From positions 1 through 64,000 of the forward strand of contig JAFIFX010000009.1 of assembly GCA_020831805.1 (NCBI GenBank): a stretch of 64,000 bases of DNA, written 5' to 3'. Below, one piece after another: positions 56,060-64,000 of this stretch. Under the pieces are notes generated by a model, which worked only from the letters and a program-made list of their open reading frames with translations, was not told the origin of the DNA and did no database searches. How positions within the stretch are numbered: position 1 is the stretch's first letter; the number at the start of each line of letters is the position of its first letter. Source of the DNA: Planctomycetota bacterium (GTDB lineage Bacteria; Planctomycetota; Phycisphaerae; Phycisphaerales; UBA1924). Position numbers and translations under genes: made by a program.

Positions 56060-57787
56060 CTAGAAACCCGACCAGCGGGTCGTGTCGATCGGCAGCCGGC
56101 CCGGCTCGCCCTGGCCGGGCGTCATGCGCCGGGGCCAGCTCGTCCGCTCGCCGTCGCGATCCCGGGTCAGCCCGATGCGGAGCACGCCGTCGTCATCGAT
56201 GGCCGAAGCGGGCAGGCCAGCGTCGAGCACCCACCCGCGCGGGGTCCGCGCGACCGAGAGCGAGCGGAGATCGCTCCGCCCGAACAGTCGCTGGACCGTG
56301 CCGTCGCGGTTGATGCGCCAGACGCCGTGCGGCATGGCCTTTGGACCGGTGTGGATGGTGACCGCGTCGCGATCGCCCGGGCCTTCGAGTTCGAGGTACA
56401 CGGACCAGCCGTCATCGGTCCCGCCGCGTCCGGGCCGGGCGGTGTTGCGGATCTGGCCGGACGACCACACGCCCGGCGGGGGCAGGGCTTCCAACGCGGG
56501 TGAACCCGCGAGCAGCGCGGGCATCGTCCAGTCGCGGAGCAGCGGGCCCACCGTCACGCCCGGGGGGCGGGCGCCCGGGATGGTCGCCATGGCCTCCACG
56601 CTCGCGTCGGACCGCCCGATCCGGATCGGCACCGTCGTGGTGCGGATGTCCGGCCCACGGCCCCGGCCCTCGACCAGCGGCACGCCGGTGCTCACACGCA
56701 TCACCCGGCGCGGCGGCACTGTCTCCAGCGTCGGCCCCGAGCCTGACCCGCCCACTTCCAGCAGCAGCGAGCCGTCCCGGGCCGGCAAAGACAGCAGCTC
56801 GATCGTGGTGTTCAGGCGTGTGTCGTCGAGGCCGGGCGCGCCCGCGTCGTCCAGGACCCACGCCAACGCAAGGGGCTGCGAGTCCAGCCAGCCCAGTGCG
56901 CGGAGCACGCGGGTCCGGTCGTCGACCCAGGGTGAGAGCAGGTCCCCCTGCAGGGTGCGCAGATCCGACGAGTCGGGCGTCCACATGGGCATCCAACGCC
57001 CGTCGAGCCAGGCGACCCCGCCCAGTCGCCGGCGCAGGCGGACGGCCGCCTCCTCATCGATCAGGGCGAGGCGTCCGAGGATCAACTGCCAGCGGGCCTC
57101 GTGATGGCGGGCGAGTTCGGCGAGAAAGTGCGAGCCGGGGCCGGCGTCGAGGTCCTCGCGCAATGCCTCCAGGTCCGTGCCGTCCGCGCCGACGCGGTCC
57201 TCCCCGCCCGTGGGCGTGATGCCGTCCGCGACCAGCCGGGAGCGCCATCGCTGGAACGGATCCGCGTTGAGCGTCTGCAGGGCGCGGGTGACCGGCTCGG
57301 CCGTGCGAGCCTCCGGCGGGACCGGCGAAGCCCAGAGCCGCCGGCCGCCGGACTCCAGCGCCGCCCGCTCGGGATCCGGCAGCCAGTTGATCTCGTACCG
57401 CTCGGAGCCGAACCAGATGCCCTGGGTGACCGCTTCCAGCGGCAGCTCGATCAGGGCGTACCAGACGCCGGAGGGCTGGGATGCGCGGCGCAGCGCCTCG
57501 GCCGCGGGCAGCGCCCGATACTGCGGGACCTGCCCGACCCAGCCGCCGTCCACGATCCCCGCCTGCTCAAGCCGGAAGAAGGACACCGGCGGGCGGCTGG
57601 CGTCGTCGAGCACGATCCGCACCCGCCCGGCGGGGCCTTCCGAACGCACCAGCACCCGCGGATCGTCCACCCGGAGTGGTATCACCAGGGGATGGCCCAG
57701 GATCGCGTCGACCCGCTCGACCGCGGGCAGCACCTGCGCCCACGCCGCGGACGCAAACACGGCCATGATCACAACAAGCCAGCGCAC
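56060..57787 (-). CDS. Large exported protein of unknown function
   Basis: A 575-residue protein with a signal peptide (VRWLVVIMAVFASAAWAQ; GTG start). The mature chain has no membrane helix. Arg- and Trp-rich segments (WRSRLVADGITPTGGEDRVG, HHEARWQLILGRLALIDEEA, LEGPGDRDAVTIHTG) alternate helices and strands. The last 150 residues may be a beta-sandwich resembling a carbohydrate-binding-like DOMON/CBM9 region (WSVYLELEGPGDRDAVTIHT, VLDAGLPASAIDDDGVLRIG); this is a guess. It follows the MoxR gene on the same strand with about a 100-base gap. Confidence 0.6.
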   Translation of the reverse strand: MRWLVVIMAVFASAAWAQVLPAVERVDAILGHPLVIPLRVDDPRVLVRSEGPAGRVRIVLDDASRPPVSFFRLEQAGIVDGGWVGQVPQYRALPAAEALRRASQPSGVWYALIELPLEAVTQGIWFGSERYEINWLPDPERAALESGGRRLWASPVPPEARTAEPVTRALQTLNADPFQRWRSRLVADGITPTGGEDRVGADGTDLEALREDLDAGPGSHFLAELARHHEARWQLILGRLALIDEEAAVRLRRRLGGVAWLDGRWMPMWTPDSSDLRTLQGDLLSPWVDDRTRVLRALGWLDSQPLALAWVLDDAGAPGLDDTRLNTTIELLSLPARDGSLLLEVGGSGSGPTLETVPPRRVMRVSTGVPLVEGRGRGPDIRTTTVPIRIGRSDASVEAMATIPGARPPGVTVGPLLRDWTMPALLAGSPALEALPPPGVWSSGQIRNTARPGRGGTDDGWSVYLELEGPGDRDAVTIHTGPKAMPHGVWRINRDGTVQRLFGRSDLRSLSVARTPRGWVLDAGLPASAIDDDGVLRIGLTRDRDGERTSWPRRMTPGQGEPGRLPIDTTRWSGF

Positions 57788-57888
57788 AAGGCATTGTTCG
57801 CGTGCCGGGGCGGGCGGCTCCCGCCAATCTGCCTGAAAGGGCCTGATGTCACGATCTGGCCGCGTGGATGACCGGCGTCCCCGGAACC

Positions 57889-58926
<1,038 letters not shown>

Positions 58927-58982
58927 GGGGGCATGGTAGGGGGAAGAGACGAAGAGATGGCGTGCTGGAGTGATACCCCAAC

Positions 58983-59012
58983 GAAAACGGCCGGCCGTTT
59001 CGGGCCGGCCGT
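58983..59012 (-). terminator. Terminator of the tRNA gene
   Basis: A ten-pair stem (ACGGCCGGCC with GGCCGGCCGT) and six-base loop, then TTTTCG on the minus strand, six bases after the tRNA 3' end. Confidence 0.85.
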
Positions 59013-59018
59013 TGTCAG

Positions 59019-59103
59019 AGGCCGCGGTGGGATTCGAACCCACGACTGGCTTTCGCCAAACGGATTTGCAATCCGCCCCCTTGGTCCACTCGGGCACACG
59101 GCC
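59019..59103 (-). tRNA. tRNA-Cys (GCA) with long variable arm
   Basis: An 85-base tRNA read on the minus strand. The acceptor stem is GGCCGTG with CGCGGCC; the D arm is CCC-GAGTGGACCAA-GGG; the anticodon arm is GCGGA-TTGCAAA-TCCGT, with GCA at 34-36; the T arm is GTGGG-TTCGAAT-CCCAC; the discriminator is U, a Cys identity element. CCA is not encoded. The region between the anticodon and T stems is 16 bases and folds as TGGC-GAAA-GCCA. Ordinary tRNA-Cys has a 4-5 base variable loop, so this is class II-like. Charging with Cys is inferred from anticodon and discriminator. Confidence 0.85.
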
Positions 59104-59201
59104 GATCAGAGGCGGGGGGACGATAAAACGCTTCCACGCCGGGATCAACAGGTATGGTAGGATTTGACGGTCCAACCCGCGAACAGCCGAGATCATTCCG
59201 G

Positions 59202-60218
59202 ATGCCACACCGCCCCGCCCCCCCCACCAGCCACCGACGCCCCCTCCTGGTGATCGCCCCCGCCGGGCTGGCCCTGTTGCTGAGCCTGCACGCGGGCGCG
59301 GCCCAGCCGGAGGACCGGTCGACGCGGATGGACGAGGCCGAGCGGGTGCTGCCCCGCGTGAGCCGCACGGAGCGGGTGGTCGTCCCCACCCGGTCGCGCG
59401 TGGCCCAGCCGGTCCGCCCGGGGCTGACCGGCGGGGCGGACTGGGCCGAGGCCGCCGGCCTGCGAGCGGCCGGGCTGCCGGAGGGGACCTTCCTGATCGA
59501 ACGGCCGGGCCACCTGATCGACGCGCCGGGGGGGCGCCAGGTCTTCGTGCCCACCGCCGAGGACCGGGTGGCGGGCGAGGGGCCGATGCTGATCCTGCCG
59601 TCGGCCAGCCTCGAGCGGCTGATGCTGGCCCTGACCGGGCGGGGCGAGCAGCCCGCGGTTCGGGTCTCGGGCGAGGTGTTCGTGTACCACGGGCGGTCGC
59701 ACCTGCTGATGTCCTCGGCCCTGATCGGGCACGCCGAGCCGGAGCCCGACGAAGCCCCGGCCCCGGCGGAACCACGGGAGGGCGCGGACGACACGCCCGA
59801 GTCGCTGCTGGACGACCCCGATGTCCGGCGTCTGCTTGAGGAACTCGAGGCCGCCCGGCCCGGCCGCCAGGACGATCGCCGGTCCGACCCGGTGCTCGAC
59901 GCGCGGGAGTCCACGCCGAGCGTCGCGCCCGCGCCCGACGGCACGCCGGTGCTGCGCCGGCGTGGGCGGCTGGTCCGCACGGGCGAGGGGGCGTGGGCGT
60001 TCGTGTTCGACAACGACCTGGACGACCCGATCTCGGGCGAGGCGATGATCGTGATGCCCTGCCGCCTGCTCGAACGGATGGAGCGTCGGGCGCTGGTCGA
60101 GGCGGACGCATTTCAGTTGCAGGTCTCGGGGCGGGTGCACACCTTCAAGGGCGAGGCGTACCTGCTGCCGACGATGATGCTCGAGGTGCCGGTGAGCGGG
60201 ATTGTGCCGATGCAGTGA
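59202..60218 (+). CDS. Exported protein with internally duplicated domain
   Basis: A 338-residue protein with a basic start and signal-like helix (LLVIAPAGLALLLSLHAGAA). Two copies of an about 80-residue unit are present. Copy one has GHLIDAPGGRQVFVPTAEDR, MLILPSASLERLMLAL and VRVSGEVFVYHGRSHLLM; copy two has GRLVRTGEGAWAFVFDNDLD, MIVMPCRLLERMERRAL and LQVSGRVHTFKGEAYLLP. An acidic linker joins them. The unit may be an OB-like beta fold followed by a helix. No family or function recognised. Start at ATG 59202. Confidence 0.65.
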   Translation: MPHRPAPPTSHRRPLLVIAPAGLALLLSLHAGAAQPEDRSTRMDEAERVLPRVSRTERVVVPTRSRVAQPVRPGLTGGADWAEAAGLRAAGLPEGTFLIERPGHLIDAPGGRQVFVPTAEDRVAGEGPMLILPSASLERLMLALTGRGEQPAVRVSGEVFVYHGRSHLLMSSALIGHAEPEPDEAPAPAEPREGADDTPESLLDDPDVRRLLEELEAARPGRQDDRRSDPVLDARESTPSVAPAPDGTPVLRRRGRLVRTGEGAWAFVFDNDLDDPISGEAMIVMPCRLLERMERRALVEADAFQLQVSGRVHTFKGEAYLLPTMMLEVPVSGIVPMQ

Positions 60219-60222
60219 GGTC

Positions 60223-60301
60223 GGGTGCCACGGCTTGTCTCGCAAGCCGTGCATGCCCGACACTCGGCACGGGTTGCCCTTCGGGACAACCCGTGGCACC
60301 C
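60223..60301. repeat. Tandem pair of R1-type palindromes
   Basis: The first hairpin is CACGGCTTG-TCTCG-CAAGCCGTG. The second is CACGGGTTG with CAACCCGTG around CCCTTCGGGA. The element starts four bases after the 59202 gene's stop. Confidence 0.75.
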
Positions 60302-60331
60302 GGCGTGTGAGATCAAGCCGGGATCGATCGG

Positions 60332-61591
60332 TCAGTCGTCCGACTGCTCCGCGATAAGCAGCTCCAGCTCCGTGATGGCTGCTTCGACACGGTCCCAAGA
60401 CGCGGCGATCCGGAGACTCTCAACGACTTTGTTGTAGATTTGCCTGGCTTCATCACCGACATGCTGCTCGCCCGCGATCTCGACATACAGACCCATGCCT
60501 TCGATATTCATCATGGTCAGTTGATCGCGATCGATCGGGATATAGGTCGTTCGTCCGTACATCAGCATGCGCCTTGCGATCTCCGCCCGGCCGGCGAGAG
60601 CTTCCGGGTTCAGACGGCCCGTGTCAGACGGGGGCCTTGCGATGAAGTACACCGCGTCGGCCAGTTGCCCGGACGAGAAGCCTCCCGCTGTCAGAAGGCT
60701 CATGACGCGGGCCTGCTCATCTTCGTCATCACGGGCCTCGTCCGCCAGATACCGGAGGCTGGTGAACAAAAAGTCGTGCTCACGCTGGGCCTGGAGCGCC
60801 CGGCCGCTCAACTGGGCGTTGAACGGCCCGGCAGGAGTCCGCTTTGGTTCATCCTCTGAATTCGTCTCTGGTGGGCCGGGAAGCTTCGCGAGCTTGAGAT
60901 AGTCGACTTCGCCGCCGGCCGACGCCTGTGACAACCGTTCGACCAACGCCCGACGCATCGCATCGTTCGAGTAGGTGTACAGGTTCCGAGCCATGCTCTG
61001 GAAGCCCCACTCAACACGGCGGAGCCTGGCGCTCAGTTTGTTTTTGCGATCGATGAGCATCTGAGCTCTGGCGTCCTCGGCCACCCACGCGTCGTAGGCG
61101 AGTCGTTCTTCCTCATCACGAAACTCCGGCGGCGCTGCGATCGCCCGGCCGCCCACCATCGCTCCGCCGAACCGGAGTGCAAATGCGGGCATGTCCGGAC
61201 GCCGGGCGGGCGCTTCGGCATCGATCCGTTGCCAGTCTCGCCATGCGCGATCGTGGGAGGCAACCATGATGCGGATCGTCCGCTCGAACACCTCGCGCCC
61301 GATCGCATCATCGCGAGCGACGAGCCCGAAGTAGTCTGCTCGGTTGCGGAATGCCGACATGACAATGTCCGGCGGCAGCCCGTGCGAGGGGGCCTCGAGG
61401 ATGTCGGACCACTCCTCGATGGTGTACAGCAGGTTGGGAGCAGAATCATCGACGGAGGAGCCGACGATGGCGTCCAGAACGCTGGTCGCAAGCTTCACAG
61501 CTGACTGATAGGCAGATTCCTTGGAGGACAAGGATTTGTCTGGCGATCCCCCAAAGCACAGAAGCATTATGAGCACAAGCGTGTGTTGCAT
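60332..61591 (-). CDS. Exported protein of unknown function
   Basis: A 419-residue protein with a short signal sequence (MQHTLVLIMLLCFGG). The mature part is helical (LYTIEEWSDILEAPSHGLPP, FNAQLSGRALQAQREHDFLF, TSLRYLADEARDDEDEQARV). No family recognised. It is somewhat less GC-rich than its neighbours. A fragment of a second copy lies directly upstream (61601-61806), showing that the locus was duplicated. Confidence 0.65.
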   Translation of the reverse strand: MQHTLVLIMLLCFGGSPDKSLSSKESAYQSAVKLATSVLDAIVGSSVDDSAPNLLYTIEEWSDILEAPSHGLPPDIVMSAFRNRADYFGLVARDDAIGREVFERTIRIMVASHDRAWRDWQRIDAEAPARRPDMPAFALRFGGAMVGGRAIAAPPEFRDEEERLAYDAWVAEDARAQMLIDRKNKLSARLRRVEWGFQSMARNLYTYSNDAMRRALVERLSQASAGGEVDYLKLAKLPGPPETNSEDEPKRTPAGPFNAQLSGRALQAQREHDFLFTSLRYLADEARDDEDEQARVMSLLTAGGFSSGQLADAVYFIARPPSDTGRLNPEALAGRAEIARRMLMYGRTTYIPIDRDQLTMMNIEGMGLYVEIAGEQHVGDEARQIYNKVVESLRIAASWDRVEAAITELELLIAEQSDD

Positions 61592-61600
61592 AGTGATCTT

Positions 61601-61806
61601 CTATGCTCGCCACGGGCATCGAGTCCATTCATCGGCCTCGTCCGCCAGGTACCGGAGGCTGGTGCACAGAAAGTCGTGCTCACGCTGGGCCCGGGGCGCC
61701 CGGCCGCTCAACTGAGCGTCGAACGGCCCGGCGGATGTCCCATCGTTGCGATGAGCGCGACGGATCCGGCCGCTGCGACGGCGGCGATCCGCAGTCGGCG
61801 GTCCAT
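61601..61806 (-). pseudogene. Truncated duplicate of the 60332 gene
   Basis: An ATG at 61806 begins MDRRLRIAAVAAAGSVALIA, a good signal peptide, but that frame stops within a few codons. In the shifted frame the text reads AGPFDAQLSGRAPRAQREHD then FLCTSLRYLADEA, nearly the same as residues about 250-285 of the intact gene. The DNA at 61635-61740 aligns base for base, offset by 900, with 60735-60840. The rest of the gene is missing, so this is a decayed, rearranged remnant. Confidence 0.8.
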
Positions 61807-61856
61807 GTCAGTGCTCAGAATTGCCAATGACCAGACCGATGGCCGGGACGGAACAG

Positions 61857-63212
61857 TCAGCTCGTCGAGACGGTCCCCTGGACGGGGCGGTCCTCGACGG
61901 CCATGGGGTTGGTCGGGCTGGTGATGACCGGGGTGCCGGGGACGGGCATGAAGCGGGAGCCGTAGAGGTGGATGCGCCGGTTGGCGGTGGCGCGGCCGAA
62001 GAGGCGGGCCAGGAGCGGCTCGATGAAGATGGTCACGCCGAACACCGCGACATTGGCCGCCAGCAGGGCGGGCAGGGAGATCCAGTCGAGGTAGATCATG
62101 CAGGAGACCACCACCAGCAGGACGATGCCCATGGGGATCATGCTCTGCCAGCCGAGCTGCATGATCTGGTCGTAGCGCATGCGGGGCAGCGACCAGCGGA
62201 TGAGCATGGCCAGCAGCACCAGCAGGCAGGCCTTGGTGAACAGCACCAGGAACTTGGCGATCACGGCCAGGGTCGTGGTGGTGTCCGGGCTGGTCAGGTG
62301 GCCGATGCCGGGGCCTGGCAGGTGGTAGCCGCCGAGGAAGAACAGGGCGAAGAAGGCCGCGCCGGTGACCAGGTGGGCGTACTCGGCCAGGAAGAACAGG
62401 GCGAAGCGCATCGAGGAATACTCGGTGTGGTAGCCGCCGACGAGTTCCTGCTCGGCCTCGGCGTTGTCGAAGGGGGCGCGGTTCGATTCGGCCAGGGTGC
62501 AGACATAAAAGAGCACGGCGGCCAGCGGCATCGCGAGGATCAGCCAGCCGTTCTCAACCTGCCAGCGGACGATGCCCTCGGGCATGAAGGTGCCGGCGAC
62601 GAGCAGGGTGGCCAGCAGGGCCAGACCCAGCGGGATCTCGTAGGAGATCATCTGGGCGGTGGCGCGGAGGCCGCCGAGGAACGAATACTTGTTGTTGCTC
62701 GCCCAGCCGCCCAGCGTGATGCCGTACGCGCCGAGCGAGGCGACCGCGACGAGGTAGATCACGCCGACATTGACATACGCGCCGGTGACATAGACCCGCT
62801 CGCCGCCGATCTCGCCGATCAGCGGGAGGTTCATCAGCGGCATGTCCCACACGCCGCCCCAGGGCAGGATCATGAAGCCGATGAAGGCGGGGATGATGAC
62901 GATCGCGGGGGCGAGGGTGAAGAGGATCTTGTCCACATTCGTGGGCCGGTAGTCCTCCTTGAGGAAGAACTTCAGGCCGTCGGCGAGGGCCTGGCCCAGG
63001 CCCAGAAAGCCCTTGAGGAAGCCCAGGAAGGGCAGGCCGAAGTCGAAGCCGGTCCGGTTCGGGCCGATGCGGTCCTGGATGTAGGCGGAGATCTTCCGCT
63101 CGGCGTAGATGCACAGCGTCACCGTGCCCAGGATGATGTGGATGACGATCGCCATCACATGCAGGCTGACGAAGAGCTGGCTGGTGAGGTGTTCGCGGAT
63201 GAAATCGGGCAT
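61857..63212 (-). CDS. nuoH: NADH-quinone oxidoreductase subunit H
   Basis: The membrane subunit of complex I that forms the quinone chamber. The 451-residue protein has AERKISAYIQDRIGPNRTGF (the quinone-entry loop), FLKEDYRPTNVDKILFTLAP, FDNAEAEQELVGGYHTEYSS with conserved acidic residues, and about ten membrane helices. It is longer than the usual 320-350 through a C-terminal extension with further helices and a Pro-rich end. Other nuo genes are absent on both sides: an NRDE gene lies upstream and a pseudogene downstream. This is unusual for a subunit normally found within a nuo operon. Confidence 0.93.
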   Translation of the reverse strand: MPDFIREHLTSQLFVSLHVMAIVIHIILGTVTLCIYAERKISAYIQDRIGPNRTGFDFGLPFLGFLKGFLGLGQALADGLKFFLKEDYRPTNVDKILFTLAPAIVIIPAFIGFMILPWGGVWDMPLMNLPLIGEIGGERVYVTGAYVNVGVIYLVAVASLGAYGITLGGWASNNKYSFLGGLRATAQMISYEIPLGLALLATLLVAGTFMPEGIVRWQVENGWLILAMPLAAVLFYVCTLAESNRAPFDNAEAEQELVGGYHTEYSSMRFALFFLAEYAHLVTGAAFFALFFLGGYHLPGPGIGHLTSPDTTTTLAVIAKFLVLFTKACLLVLLAMLIRWSLPRMRYDQIMQLGWQSMIPMGIVLLVVVSCMIYLDWISLPALLAANVAVFGVTIFIEPLLARLFGRATANRRIHLYGSRFMPVPGTPVITSPTNPMAVEDRPVQGTVSTS

Positions 63213-63280
63213 GGCGGGCGGAGTCTATTCGGGAAGAGACGGAGAGACGAAGACACGGAGAGACGAAGTGAAGAAGTGGA

Positions 63281-63982
63281 TCAGCCCGCGGCGCCGACGG
63301 GGTCGCACCAGGGGTCGGCCTCGGGCAGCGGCTCGACCACCATATCCCCGCCGGGGCCGAGGGTGGTGATGCTCACCGTGCGGGCGTCGGGGCGGCTCAT
63401 CAGGACGGAGATCTCCGGGGATTCGTCCCAGCGGTGCCGGTGGTAGGCGTCCTGGGCCTCGGGCGTGGGCCGCGGGACGACCAGTTGCTCGAACAGCGGG
63501 TACCGCGGCTCGACCCGCTCATCGCCAAGGCCGGAGGAGGCCAGGCAGAACGGGGGCCTGGACAGTTCGGCGTGGTCCAGCGAGAGACCGTCCCAGGTGG
63601 CCAGCCGGGCGACGCCGTCGGGGTCGACCGCGAGCAGGCGGAAGGGGGCCATGGCCGCAAGATCATGCTTGGCAAGGGCTTCCATTGCGCGGGCTGCGTG
63701 CCCGGCGTCGATCAGGGCCGGGATCAACCCGCCGCGTGACCGGCTCGGCGCCGGACGCCCGTTGGGCGGGATGTTGCGATTGAGGATCGCCAGCACCAGC
63801 CCGTCGTCCCGGGCGGCGATCCAGGTGCCCCCGGCGTCGGGGTCGGTCGGCCAGACGGCGCGGCGACGACCCGGGAGGTCCCGCCACGCGGGAGGCAGGG
63901 CGGGCGAGCGGCTCCGCAGTTCGTCCCGCGAATGAACCAGCCGGGGGCCGGCGGGGGTGGGGATGACGGTGACGGTGCACAT
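63281..63982 (-). CDS. NRDE (TANGO2-like) family protein
   Basis: A 233-residue protein beginning MCTVTVIP, with the catalytic-looking Cys2 of an Ntn-like fold. The family's NRDE motif is here SRDELRSR. WPTDPDAGGTWIAARDDGLV and AILNRNIPPNGRPAPSRSRG are the other signatures. TANGO2-like proteins are linked to heme handling in eukaryotes; the bacterial role is unclear. Its start lies 18 bases from the window end, so its promoter cannot be seen. Confidence 0.85.
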   Translation of the reverse strand: MCTVTVIPTPAGPRLVHSRDELRSRSPALPPAWRDLPGRRRAVWPTDPDAGGTWIAARDDGLVLAILNRNIPPNGRPAPSRSRGGLIPALIDAGHAARAMEALAKHDLAAMAPFRLLAVDPDGVARLATWDGLSLDHAELSRPPFCLASSGLGDERVEPRYPLFEQLVVPRPTPEAQDAYHRHRWDESPEISVLMSRPDARTVSITTLGPGGDMVVEPLPEADPWCDPVGAAG

Positions 63983-64000
63983 CCGAAGATAAGGGTAGCG

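Noticed and set aside
59019-59103. Selenocysteine tRNA
   Set aside because: The anticodon is GCA, not TCA, and the acceptor/T stems are 7 and 5 pairs. No SelA/SelB gene is near.

Overview
The window is very GC-rich (I estimate about 70%), tightly packed, and fully assignable to a bacterial chromosome. I infer a planctomycete of the class Phycisphaerae. Two secreted proteins (27252-28142 and 54432-55913) end in the FFDVS-type double EF-hand (dockerin-like) tail closing on Gly-Cys that I associate with that class. DUF1573/MauE genes, a GH3-family enzyme and many stop-codon-adjacent palindromes fit the same picture. There is no phage, plasmid or CRISPR signature. The first 73 bases are almost pure C and look like a contig edge.

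Layout. 0.3-5.7 kb: AsmA-like envelope protein, shikimate kinase, convergent trpF coupled to a rhomboid protease, and citrate synthase. 5.8-14.7 kb: a glycosyltransferase, a NYN/YacP-type nuclease, rpsU, trmD, a large membrane pyrophosphatase with an extra His-rich domain, an HNH protein, phhB, and gluQ coupled to a DUF192 protein. 14.8-23.1 kb: a PP2C/SpoIIE phosphatase, a secreted protein, an ABC ATPase, a STAS protein fused by spacing to gyrA, and a secreted helical protein. 23.2-31.5 kb: rpsA, glutamate dehydrogenase, a dockerin-tailed protein, a TPR lipoprotein, an SDR, queF and a glycine-zipper lipoprotein. 31.6-39.2 kb: two coupled unknowns, a LAB_N/GT2 lipid-modification pair, an ISC-type ferredoxin, a dihydrouridine synthase, a BatA/VWA protein and rlmE. 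39.5-47.2 kb: permease, ABC ATPase, alpha/beta hydrolase and GH3 acyl-adenylating enzyme in a tightly coupled run, then a DUF2339 membrane protein under a promoter with a 22-bp palindromic operator. 47.2-55.9 kb: free-Met-sulfoxide reductase, rpsR with SRD repeats, a MauE-rhodanese-DUF1573 operon, two tandem beta-lactamase-fold serine hydrolases, a SOUL protein and an M64 peptidase. 56-64 kb: a secreted unknown, a MoxR ATPase, a tRNA-Cys with a long variable arm, a protein with an internal duplication, a secreted protein with a broken duplicate beside it, nuoH standing alone, and an NRDE protein.

The most unusual items are: the 85-nt tRNA with a GCA anticodon and class II-like variable arm; the permease/ABC/hydrolase/GH3 run as a candidate acyl-conjugate pathway; the sharp base-composition break inside its ATPase gene; the operator at 44.89 kb; and several families of short palindromes that abut stop codons, one of which has entered the dus reading frame. 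Genes often overlap by four bases (ATGA or GTGA), so translational coupling is common. A recurring promoter pattern is TTGACC/TTGACA, 17-18 bp, TAGAAT-like.
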